Assembly: GCA_019163335.1 (NCBI GenBank)
Contig: JAFLKM010000057.1
Location: forward strand, 1 to 32,096
DNA: 32,096 nt
Source: Desulfobulbaceae bacterium
GTDB lineage: Bacteria > Desulfobacterota > Desulfobulbia > Desulfobulbales > Desulfocapsaceae
Reading direction: 5' to 3'
Shown here: piece by piece, positions 1-8,300 of the stretch
Position numbering within the stretch: the stretch's first letter is position 1
Layout of the letters: each line of letters begins with the position of its first letter
Program-made: the position numbers and the translations under genes
The notes under the pieces: model-generated
Seen by the model: only the letters and a program-made list of their open reading frames with translations
Told to the model about the DNA's origin: nothing
Database searches by the model: none

Positions 1-33
1 CTTTATTGTCATTTAACCTCAAGGACTAACAGC

Positions 34-139
34 ATGAACAATCAAATTAAACACCAAACTCAAAACACAAAAAAACAACCTTAAGCTGATAATATCAGGT
101 GATATTACTTCCCTGTGAATGGTAGTCACACTCCTTGCT
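34..139. other. Window edge, AT-rich non-coding DNA with a small palindrome
   Basis: The stretch downstream of the outer membrane protein gene is AT-rich. It contains an 8-bp perfect inverted repeat around a 2-base centre (taatatca / tgatatta, 90-107), which could form a weak hairpin after the minus-strand gene but lacks a clear T-run. A 16-codon plus-strand frame opens with ATG at 34, but it has lysine/asparagine/glutamine-rich low-complexity content and is not supported as a gene. Confidence 0.3.
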
Positions 140-1753
140 TTACCATGTATATTTCAAGGCCAGACTTCCCTGCAGTCCTCTCTCGCCGTCAAAAACCTCT
201 GCGATTTGACCTTGCAGGAACCATCTCTGTTTGAGTTCCAGATCCGTACCGACAGCCAGCACATAAATGTTTGGGTCTAACTCACTCACCGCTAGGTCGC
301 CTGCAACACTGACCTCGTTGGGATCAGAAAAATCATGGACATAACTGATCCTGGTCCAGGCACTGAGCTTCCGGTAATCTGACGTGCTCAGTTTCTTCCG
401 CACTTCCAGACCAAGACGTCCCCAGAAAGCGTCCCCCTGTTCTAAGGAAACACGAGCGCCCAGATTGTCGTTGAAATCACTTTGATAAATCCTGGTATAG
501 GAAAGCTGGAGTTGGGGTTCAATGGACCAGCCGTTGTCCCGCGAGAAAGAAATGCCGTTTTCAACAGTCAGGACGGAGATATTTCCGTCATACTTTTGAT
601 CCAGTCCATACCCCAGCTCGCCCGGCACCGTGTTATTCAGGCTCAGTCCGCCATAAAGGAAGGAGCAGCTCCCATACCAAGAGCTGGGGCTTTCCGGGTT
701 CTGCATATACAGGCCATACACCCCGCCCACCGTTGCCCTCGAATCATTCTCGACATAGCTGGTGTCGTATTTTTGCAGGTTGACCCCTTGTCCAACCATA
801 AGGCCCAGATAAGATCGCGATGGATCCCCAGCATGTTTGCCGCTGAGCATCCGCTGCCAGCCGATACTCATCCCCCCGGTTTGGGAATTCACGGAACTGC
901 CGTCATTTTCGTTGTAATCAAGGTTGCCGCCAAAGCCGCGTAACCAGAACTCTCCCGCCCGCTCAATTGCCTCCCCGTCGTCTGCAGGATGCTTGGCACT
1001 TGCCGCATAGCGAGTCTGATTCAAGTGGTCACCAAGATCGGTAGCGATACTGCGGCCGGCTTTTTGCGCACTGGTAATCGCACCGGAATAGCTTTTTAAA
1101 TAATCGGGGGCATACAGGGCATAGACCAACCAACCGCTTGACGCTCCCCGATAATAGTATTGATAGGCACCGCCGTTCCGGAATTCCCCGTTATTTTCCA
1201 TCGGTGCAGCAAGCCCACCGACCAGCGTATAGCCGGCAGGCATATCGATCACGTAAATCCGTTGCAAATCACTGCCCCAGGCAGCCAAAATTGCCTGCTC
1301 GTCCCGGCTTCCCTGTATCCCGCGATACCGGTCTCCCCACCAGCTGCCCAGGTAGCCCACCGCCTCTTTATATCCACTATTGCCCCGTCGGTATAAACGA
1401 AGGGTGGAGTTGGTCGTCACAATGTCCAGTCTGGTATCGGTAACTCCAGCCAGCCCAGTGAATGAATAAAAATTAGTGTAGTCCCTGACTCCAGACGCTG
1501 ACTGAAAAAACCGAGGATTGATGCCCGCTGCCATCAGAAGGGAAATTTTACGATCCAAACGGATATTTGTTACCCCTTCATAAATATTATACGCGTCATA
1601 CCCATCCGGCTCTGTCTTGAAGGCTGGGTTGGCTTGAATCTCCCGGTCAATGTCAGTCATGGTTTCAGCCGACACTAACGGTAGTGGCAGTAAAAGGTGT
1701 AGGCCTATCAGCAAACCAGCCAAGAAGGAAGATCTTCGACACATCATTTTCAT
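140..1753 (-). CDS. Autotransporter-like outer membrane beta-barrel protein
   Basis: This 537-residue protein is predicted to be exported and inserted in the outer membrane. It starts with a Sec signal peptide (two Arg after Met-rich start, hydrophobic core, cleavage after Val-Ser-Ala near residue 29). Residues about 30-265 form an unrecognised exported domain rich in Tyr and Gly. From about residue 268 (start of an EFWLRGFGG stretch) to the end there are alternating amphipathic strands, closing with Lys-Tyr-Thr-Trp; a terminal aromatic residue is the classical signal for barrel assembly by BAM. The length of the last domain (about 270 residues) fits an autotransporter barrel. The start at 1753 is chosen because AGGAG sits six bases upstream; an in-frame ATG six codons earlier (1771) has no such site and would bury the ribosome-binding site inside the gene. 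The passenger-like part is much shorter than usual and lacks obvious beta-helix repeats, so the transported activity is unknown. Confidence 0.8.
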   Translation of the reverse strand: MKMMCRRSSFLAGLLIGLHLLLPLPLVSAETMTDIDREIQANPAFKTEPDGYDAYNIYEGVTNIRLDRKISLLMAAGINPRFFQSASGVRDYTNFYSFTGLAGVTDTRLDIVTTNSTLRLYRRGNSGYKEAVGYLGSWWGDRYRGIQGSRDEQAILAAWGSDLQRIYVIDMPAGYTLVGGLAAPMENNGEFRNGGAYQYYYRGASSGWLVYALYAPDYLKSYSGAITSAQKAGRSIATDLGDHLNQTRYAASAKHPADDGEAIERAGEFWLRGFGGNLDYNENDGSSVNSQTGGMSIGWQRMLSGKHAGDPSRSYLGLMVGQGVNLQKYDTSYVENDSRATVGGVYGLYMQNPESPSSWYGSCSFLYGGLSLNNTVPGELGYGLDQKYDGNISVLTVENGISFSRDNGWSIEPQLQLSYTRIYQSDFNDNLGARVSLEQGDAFWGRLGLEVRKKLSTSDYRKLSAWTRISYVHDFSDPNEVSVAGDLAVSELDPNIYVLAVGTDLELKQRWFLQGQIAEVFDGERGLQGSLALKYTW

Positions 1754-1896
1754 GCTGAACTCCTGTATCATTTATTGGTGTTCCATTCTTTCTGGAAATC
1801 TGATTCGTCAAATGGCGGGAGGCGATAATGCACCGGCAAAAGAGGTAGTAAATGGGAGATCACCACACCATTTCCTTATCCGCCGATTTCCCAGTG

Positions 1897-3654
1897 TTAT
1901 CGAGGGTCGGCAGGTTTTGCATAGCTCATCGGCCCCTGCTCATAGCCGACCTGCTTTAACCACCAGGCTGGGTAGAAAACCGCCTGGGCGATGCCTTCCT
2001 TGGTATTCAGATAGCCATCGTTGTAGCGAATATAGAGCTGTTCCGACAACGTCCACCAGTCTTTGAGCACGTCGGATGTCAGTTGGTCGGAGTGTTTTGT
2101 CAGCAGGGCCTTGGCCGCCTTTGTGTCACCTTTGTCCCACAATTTCAGAGCGTTGGTTTCCAACTCCGTCTGGCCGCCAAAGAAAGCACTCTCGTGGTGG
2201 TCACGCACTGCCCTGATGTCTTTGATCATGAACGCATACTTCAGCTGCGCCTGATTGGCCACATAGTTGAAGGCCGTCCACATGCTGCCCCGGTCAAGTT
2301 TGAGGATATCACTAGTCTGGATGGGTTTGGGTAGATCGGTGTTTCCTCCTGCGTAATAAGGCATAAACACAGACGTTGCCGGACGATCAGGGCCGAACCA
2401 CGTCACCCCGCCGATGGCCGACGGCAGCCATCCGCGCGACTGATTGACATAGGAATACACGCAACGGTAGATATTTAACGGCCGCTCGAACTCGCCCTTG
2501 ACCACGGAAAGATCCCCTTCCTTGGCCTCTAATGACTCCGCTCCGCCTTCGAAACGATCAGGATCACCGAAAGGGCCGGCAGCCAGTCCCTTGGTAAGAT
2601 CAAATTCCGTACCCTCATAGTTGTCGCGGTGAATGGCGAGGATATTCTTGACATCCAGTTTCTGGTCGGGCTTCACAGCGAAGGGATAGATGCGCGTAAA
2701 AGGCCCTTCCGCCCAAGCCGGAAGATTGAGGGACGGGGCCACCATGGATTGCACCCGCCATACCCGCCGCAGTGAATAATAGGGGTGATGAAATTCGCCA
2801 TCGCCATAGACGCTTGTCCAATCCAGATTGCCGTCCGAGGGCTTCCACCAGCCTTTATCCTGCGCCACCTGAAAGATATTGGCCGAGTGCATCATGTCAG
2901 GGTTATCGGTCAAGACCTCGCGGATACGGAACTGGTTGGCGGCGACAAAGAGAGAGTCGTCCGGCACACGCTGGGCTACCCAGACACCGGAGACGCCTGC
3001 CTGATCGTCGCCGCTCATCTCCATGACCCATCCCTCATTGGGATCGGCCACCAGCAAGGTCTCCCCCGTGCCGTAGTAACCATATTTCTCGATGAGTTCA
3101 CCCATGATTTGAATGGCTTCATGGGCTGTTTTGCTGCGCTCCAGGGCCACCCGGGAGAGCTCGGCGGAGTAAAAGATGCGCTTGCCCGCCTCAGGTTCAG
3201 GAGTAATCTTGGCCTTGTCGGTACACTCGCCGATAGACACTTGATGCTCATTCATTATGCCGTAATTGGCGTCAAAGTACGCATAGGTATGCGCCACCTC
3301 CGGGATGTAACCCAGGGGGATGCTTTTGGGATCGCCTCCCTTTCCATGAGTCGCATACGCTGGGGCGCGGAAATCATCGACGAGCCGGTGGCTGACCGTG
3401 CCACCCCACTCGGGTTTAAAATCCAGGGAACAATGAGAATAGTACACCGGCCTCAATGCGCCGGGCTTGTGATCCTTCGCCGGAACATAGACCAGTCGGG
3501 CATCGTTTAAACCATCATCGGAATGGGAAACCATCACCGCCCTGTCCACGGAGGCCTTCTTTCCTACCAAAATAGTCGTGCAGGTCAGTGCCGGTGATGC
3601 CAGCACCAGAATAAGCATCTGGGCAATCGCCAATTTTACAAGTTTGTAGCTCAT
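1897..3654 (-). CDS. Exported C69-family (U34) dipeptidase
   Basis: The product (585 residues) belongs to the N-terminal-nucleophile dipeptidases of family C69. In that family a cysteine exposed by removal of the leader attacks the dipeptide bond. Here Cys25 begins a CTTILVGKKAS block matching the family N-terminus, and the preceding 24 residues form a hydrophobic signal-peptide-like leader. Export and activation of the enzyme could therefore be one event; this is inference. The start at 3654 is set by a strong AAGGAGGT six bases upstream. A longer open frame to 3798 has no ribosome-binding site and its extra residues run through CRISPR-repeat-like DNA. It lies 143 bases from the outer membrane protein gene on the same strand. 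Function in peptide scavenging is plausible but not shown by the sequence. Confidence 0.86.
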   Translation of the reverse strand: MSYKLVKLAIAQMLILVLASPALTCTTILVGKKASVDRAVMVSHSDDGLNDARLVYVPAKDHKPGALRPVYYSHCSLDFKPEWGGTVSHRLVDDFRAPAYATHGKGGDPKSIPLGYIPEVAHTYAYFDANYGIMNEHQVSIGECTDKAKITPEPEAGKRIFYSAELSRVALERSKTAHEAIQIMGELIEKYGYYGTGETLLVADPNEGWVMEMSGDDQAGVSGVWVAQRVPDDSLFVAANQFRIREVLTDNPDMMHSANIFQVAQDKGWWKPSDGNLDWTSVYGDGEFHHPYYSLRRVWRVQSMVAPSLNLPAWAEGPFTRIYPFAVKPDQKLDVKNILAIHRDNYEGTEFDLTKGLAAGPFGDPDRFEGGAESLEAKEGDLSVVKGEFERPLNIYRCVYSYVNQSRGWLPSAIGGVTWFGPDRPATSVFMPYYAGGNTDLPKPIQTSDILKLDRGSMWTAFNYVANQAQLKYAFMIKDIRAVRDHHESAFFGGQTELETNALKLWDKGDTKAAKALLTKHSDQLTSDVLKDWWTLSEQLYIRYNDGYLNTKEGIAQAVFYPAWWLKQVGYEQGPMSYAKPADPR

Positions 3655-4005
3655 CAGAAGACCTCCTTCCTTTGTGTGATCTTTTCGGCAAACCAGGAAC
3701 TCGCGATCTTTCCCTGCATACGCGGGGAACAGGGTCTGCATCTTTGCCTTAATGGCTGAACTCAACTGTTTATGATACCGGCATTCCTGCACTGGCAAAA
3801 ACGCCCTGCATTACCGGACTCAATTGCACCACAAGTTCGGCATTGAGTGCATGGGATGTGGAATCATCAATGCTAGTAGCCGCGGTTATCCGGGCGGTGG
3901 CGATGGTCTTGCCCCGAGAAGTAGTTACGGCGACTCTGCTGCAACTGCCGGGTCAACATTGGTTATGATGATGGAAACCGTGTTGTTGCTGTTGCGGTAA
4001 ATCGC
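3655..4005. other. Intergenic region with gene-like scraps, no intact gene
   Basis: No complete gene was found between the hydrolase and dipeptidase genes. On the minus strand an open frame without a plausible start runs from 3952 to a TAA at 3770 (about 60 codons, containing ATARITAATSIDDS). Another frame (3925-4005) continues in phase with the hydrolase gene for 26 codons past its stop. Together they could be pieces of a decayed gene joined by a frameshift, but no family was recognised and chance is possible. The dipeptidase ribosome-binding site lies at the low-coordinate end. Confidence 0.3.
3704..3732. repeat. Solitary sequence resembling a type I-E CRISPR repeat
   Basis: Read on the minus strand, a TGTTCCCCGCGTATGCAGGG core closely resembles the common type I-E repeat with consensus GTTCCCCGCGTATGCGGGGA. 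Compared by eye with a 29-base repeat of that family ending in ATGAACCG, about 23 of 29 positions agree. No second copy is visible about 61 bases to either side and no cas gene is in the window, so this is not an array. It may be a degenerate leftover or chance. Confidence 0.3.
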
Positions 4006-4833
4006 TTATTGCTTCACTCCAACCGTCTCATTTATTTCGAGAAAATCTAAGACGATCTTGGCGAATTCGGTAGGTGCTTCGATCATTAAGCCGTGAGATC
4101 CATTCTTGAATTGAACCAGCCATGCACCCGGTATAGCCGAAACAAGTGTCTTTGAACTTTCGACACCCACCACGGTATCTGAAGTCCCAACGATGAGCAT
4201 AACCTGATTTGTGATGGAGGGTAGTCTGTCCAGAGGGGTCTTCCAATGGGTTGTAGCTTCAATTTGTCGCAGGACAATAGGGTTGATAGATGATTCACCC
4301 AAAGGAGCTTTGCCTTTCAACGTTGCGGAAACATTGCTTCCGTCTGTAGAGGTTGCATAAATAATGGCTTTATTAAAACGTTGCGGATACTCCAACAATA
4401 ACTCCTGTGTAATCGTACTCCCCATGGAAAATCCAAGAACATTGGTTTTTTCAACTTTAAGGGTGTCAAGTAGGCCAATGACATCATCCGCAAACAATTT
4501 ATAGGTAAATGTTACATCATTGGCTGTGGTATGCCCCATGCCCCGGTTGTCCAGTATGATCAGTTGGTATTTCTTTGATAACGCATCAATAAGCTCTTTC
4601 GGCCAACGATCCATTGTATTCCCCAGCCCTACGATCATTATGAGTGGTTCACCAGAACCAATCAATTTGTAGCCTATTTTTATTCCATTGGAATTGACTT
4701 GGTATACGGCATTACCTTCCTGATCCTGTCCAGTTGTTTCGCCTGAGGGTTGAATGTCTTGGGCCGTCGCGCTAGAGAAGCTAATAACCAGCGAAATAAG
4801 TACTGAAATAAATAGAAAAAAGTTTTTTTTCAT
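4006..4833 (-). CDS. Secreted alpha/beta hydrolase
   Basis: This 275-residue protein has a Sec signal peptide (MKKNFF start, hydrophobic core, cleavage after Ala-Thr-Ala near residue 24) and a compact alpha/beta hydrolase fold. The catalytic triad is readable: Ser136 in the nucleophile elbow GFSMGS, Asp219 after a strand in VGTSDT, and His247 in NGSHGL. A GLGNT loop at 69-73 sits where the oxyanion loop is expected, and LDNRGMG at 94-100 is the typical strand-turn after it. The family hydrolyses esters, lactones or similar bonds; the substrate cannot be told from sequence. The mature protein should be periplasmic or secreted. Its start lies 27 bases from an attC-like element and its codon usage is more AT-rich than the genes around it, which fits arrival as a mobile gene cassette. 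Confidence 0.85.
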   Translation of the reverse strand: MKKNFFLFISVLISLVISFSSATAQDIQPSGETTGQDQEGNAVYQVNSNGIKIGYKLIGSGEPLIMIVGLGNTMDRWPKELIDALSKKYQLIILDNRGMGHTTANDVTFTYKLFADDVIGLLDTLKVEKTNVLGFSMGSTITQELLLEYPQRFNKAIIYATSTDGSNVSATLKGKAPLGESSINPIVLRQIEATTHWKTPLDRLPSITNQVMLIVGTSDTVVGVESSKTLVSAIPGAWLVQFKNGSHGLMIEAPTEFAKIVLDFLEINETVGVKQ

Positions 4834-4859
4834 AGGTGTTTTCGTTCCCTTTTTAATTG

Positions 4860-4948
4860 ATCGAACGTTCAGCGTCAGCCGTGCCGGCCATTGACACTCG
4901 AAAAAAATAACGGTGCTTTCCGGCGTCGGATGTACGCGGTGGTTAGCG
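4860..4948 (-). repeat. attC-like integron recombination site
   Basis: On the minus strand the broken gene's double stop TAATAA is followed directly by GCGCTAAC, then an 89-base imperfect palindrome ending in AACGTTCGAT. The two halves can fold: GCCGG (4883-4887) pairs with CCGGC (4920-4924). Further out CC, CA and GCGT blocks pair, with single unpaired bases at 4927 and 4933 on one arm, and AAC (4864-4866) pairs with GTT (4942-4944). The loop is about 32 bases. Size, position between two same-strand genes, AAC/GTT ends and extrahelical bases match the layout of attC sites. The outer boxes (CGCTAAC and GTTCGAT) are only partly complementary and deviate from the RYYYAAC / GTTRRRY consensus, so the site may be decayed. 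Confidence 0.45.
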
Positions 4949-4952
4949 CTTA

Positions 4953-5264
4953 TTACGCCCCAAGTTTATCGCGAAGTTCCTGAATACAGCGAACTGTCAG
5001 CTTCTTTTGGATGAGTGCGGCTTCTTTTTTCATTCGTTTATGTTCGGGTGTGCCGGGAACCGCATACCCAACAGGTCCAATTGCAGTTTCGAGGAAACCA
5101 AAGAAATCTAAAAATTTTATGAGCTGCAAGAGTTGCGTCGAGCGAGTGTTCCAAACATACTGAACCGGTTGACAGGAGGTATGTTGACTAGCTCCTGAAA
5201 GGTCAAAAGCAGCCCATTGTTCATTAGGGGTTTTGGGAAATAAAGCTTAGAGGCCTCTTTTCAT
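4953..5264 (-). pseudogene. Broken small hypothetical gene (stop at codon 6)
   Basis: An ATG at 5262-5264 opens a frame that reads MKRGL, meets TAA at 5247-5249, then stays open for 97 codons to a tandem TAATAA (first stop 4953-4955). The long open part looks like genuine protein: it has mixed helical segments (QLLQLIKFLDFFGFLE near its middle, a basic ALIQKKLTVRCIQELRDKL tail) and no low complexity. Without the first ATG there is no good start until a Met 26 codons from the end. The simplest reading is a gene of about 103 codons inactivated by one nonsense change, or a gene whose 5' end was lost. The protein family was not recognised. It sits between hsdR and the attC-like site, the position of a cassette gene. 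Confidence 0.5.
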
Positions 5265-5331
5265 AGACAAATAAAATTATTTTCAATTAGTTATCGTAGC
5301 CTGACTCCGCAGGGCACTCGGGAAGGTCGAG

Positions 5332-8300
5332 CTACAATCCGCCCTCGATGATAAACTTTTGGAGCAAGTTGGCGGTTTTAATATTCACTCTAAACGGTGG
5401 AATACTCTGACCTTCTACTGATTCAAAGTAGGCTTTTGCTTTTTGTTTATCTACGGTCGCTTTCAACTCATCAAAACGACCGTATTCATTAATGTTTGCT
5501 TCTGTAATGTTGGTATTCATCAAGGCGATAAGTTTGGCTTCATCCAACCCCAGCAATTGAGCAATGGCGTCAATCTCACGGTTTTTCGCCTGCGTCTGGT
5601 ATTCCGTAATATATTCTTTTAACGGACGGGCGGAATCGATGACAACATCGCCCCGCTGGATATCGTGCAGGAAAATGTCGGCAAATTTTTGCTCCTCCTG
5701 CGTCAGCGAAGCGAAGGAACGGTGTAGTTCAGATAACGTTTTTTGAATTGTGCCGGCATCGCCGTCCTGTAAGGTTTTAAGGTATTTTTCAAAACGGGAA
5801 TTCATGTAGTCCGCATCAATCACATCCGTATCGATTTCAGTCAAATAACCATCGATATCGTATGGAATATCGTCTATTCCTCCCCCGCCGCCTCTGCCCG
5901 ATGCGAGTTCTTTATATCGCACGGCCAGGATCAGATACGTTTCTTCCGTAAAGCGTAGCTCCACCTCATACTGGTCCCGCCCTTCTCTGAATTGATATGC
6001 GGACTGGTCCCATTTGAAGCCCTGAATCTTGGCGGCTTCTAAAACGGTGTTGAAAGCTCGGAACAGCTTTGCAAATTCACCACGTTCTGCGGGGTTGTCG
6101 GGAAGTTTTTTGAAATCGTCCACCTCAGCTGCCTCGAATAGTGCAGTGATTTCATCATAGACCGCATTCATTTGATTAAGGTTGCTTTCGAGCCGGTCGG
6201 CGAAGAGCCCTGTTGGTTTATCGCCTGAGTAGAGCCTCACCGCACTATTGATATGCGCTTCCATGGAGTGCGGCTTGCGGTAATAGCGGATCGTGCCAAA
6301 GGGTTTATCCGGGCCAAACAGGCGATTCGTGCGCGAGAAGGCCTGAATGATGTTTTCATATTTCAGCACCTTGTCCAGATAGAGGGTATTCAACCACTTC
6401 GAGTCGAAGCCGGTCAACATCTGATGAACCACAATCAGCAGATCCAGCTGCTTCTCAGGCGTGGTTTCAATGCGTTGGTAGGGCGCTTTATGGGCCAGCC
6501 GTGCCGACACATCTTTTTTAAACTTTGTGTGGCCTGCCAGATCAAAATGTTGATCGTAGGCTTGGTTGTAGTCTTCAAGGATTTCCACGAGGCCTTGCGT
6601 TTTAAAAGTTGAATTGCCCCCATTGTCTTCATTTGGGTCAAACAGCGCCGTGATTTTCAGCGTCGGACATTCCTGTTTGATCAGGCGATAGTAGGCAATC
6701 GCCTCCGGGATACTGCTGGTGGCAAATAGAGCGTGAAACTTATTTCCCTGACTCAAGGTGATCCAGTTATCGATAATATCCTCGACCACCTTGTTCTGAT
6801 GTGCATCGCGCTCGTATTGGCTGGACGGCAGATAATCCTCGATGCCCTTCACATAGGTGCCCGACGCATCCCGCTCGCCGGCCATCTTCACATCGTTCAT
6901 ATACCGGTTGAACACCTTTTTCTTTTCCGGATCGGCAAAGGCCTCGGCTTCCGTTGCTGCCCTCGCTTTTTCCAGTGCGACTGCCTTCCGCAGGTCACGG
7001 TCGCGATAGGTCATCACCTTATACGGATCAAAGCCCAACACATTTTTATCCCGAATCCCATCGGCGATGCTGTAGCGATGCAGCTCATCGCCGAACACAT
7101 CGGCTGTGGTATTTTCGTGGTGCTGATTTTCTTCGTGAATCGGCGTGCCGCTGAAACCGAAAAAGATCGCGCCGGGAAAGTTTTTTTTGATGTTCTGAAG
7201 CATATCGCCGAAGGTGGAGCGGTGGCACTCATCGACAATAAAAACCATCCGCTTGGCATTGATGCGCACCATGTCGTGCGCATCAATGCCGCCTTCCTCG
7301 TCCTTGATGTTCCCCATCTTCTGGATCGAGGTGACGATTAAGGTATTGGCGGGATCGTGGCTGGTCAGTTTACTCACCAACACCCCCGTATTTTCGGTGG
7401 CCTGAACCGTTTCATTATCCTCGGCAAAGCCCTGATACTCACGCAGCGACTGGGTGCCCAGCTCGATCCGATCCATCAGGAAAATAACTTTATCCGCATC
7501 CTTTGAGTTGGCGATCAGTTGCGCCGACTTAAAGCTGGTCATGGTTTTGCCCGAGCCCGTGGTATGCCAGATATAGCCGCCAAGCCGATTCGGGTTCTTC
7601 CAGTCGGTTCTCGCCACCTTATCGGAAATCGCGTGGGCGGCGTAATACTGATAGCTCCGCATTACCTTGAGCACCCCGTCCGAATCGTCGGCCACCGTGT
7701 AAAAGCCGATCAACTGGTGCGCCATCGGGATCGACAACAGCGTCGAGATGACGGCCTTCCAGTCGTTGATCGGCTCATTATTGAAATCGGCCCAATGAAA
7801 ATAGAAATCTTTATTAAAGCGCCCGTCCATTCCCGGATTGGAAAAATAGACCGCCTCCGCCGGTTCCATCGCCACAAAAAGTTGAACCAATGCGAACAAA
7901 CCCGAAAAAATCCCTTCATTGGAATACTTTTCGATCTGGCGATAGGCCTGACTGACGGGGATGCCGCTCCTTTTGAGCTCAACATGGATCACCGGCATGC
8001 CGTTAATCATCAGCAGGAAATCCCCCCGCCGATCACGCATGAGCGCCGAGCTTCTGGCAAAGCGCGGCTGTTGCACGATCTGGTAGCGGCTTTGCCCCGC
8101 CGCAATTTCGCGCCGGTCATAGATTTTGAGGCTCACCTCTTTGCCGAAGTGCAGCGTATCCGCTGGATTGTCGCGGGTGATCGAAACCGTCTTGCCGTTG
8201 ATAAAGCCGTTCAGCTTCAGCGGGGTGCGCAGCTCGGTAATCTGCTCCATTATCTGCTGCATTTCCCCTTGGGTCAGCGGGGCATCGTTGAGCTGGTCCA

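Noticed and set aside
34-84. 16-codon plus-strand ORF at the window edge with AAGGA upstream
   Set aside because: Low-complexity Asn/Gln/Lys content in AT-rich DNA, without support as a gene.
2785-3510. Long plus-strand frame (241 codons) opposite the dipeptidase gene
   Set aside because: It is a mirror of the GC-rich dipeptidase coding strand, lacks a ribosome-binding site and shows no family features.
3655-3798. N-terminal extension of the dipeptidase frame
   Set aside because: The strong AAGGAGGT and the signal peptide place the start at 3654; the extra residues come from CRISPR-repeat-like non-coding DNA.
3925-4005. Possible second attC after the hydrolase gene
   Set aside because: There are repeats such as GCAAC and GTTGC, but no consistent stem, no proper core boxes and no consensus ends.
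5296-5335. Small multi-stem element (GTAGC/GCTAC with two inner 4-bp hairpins) at the hsdR stop, reminiscent of a tRNA fragment
   Set aside because: Only 40 bases, with no acceptor or anticodon architecture; at most a weak 3' structure.
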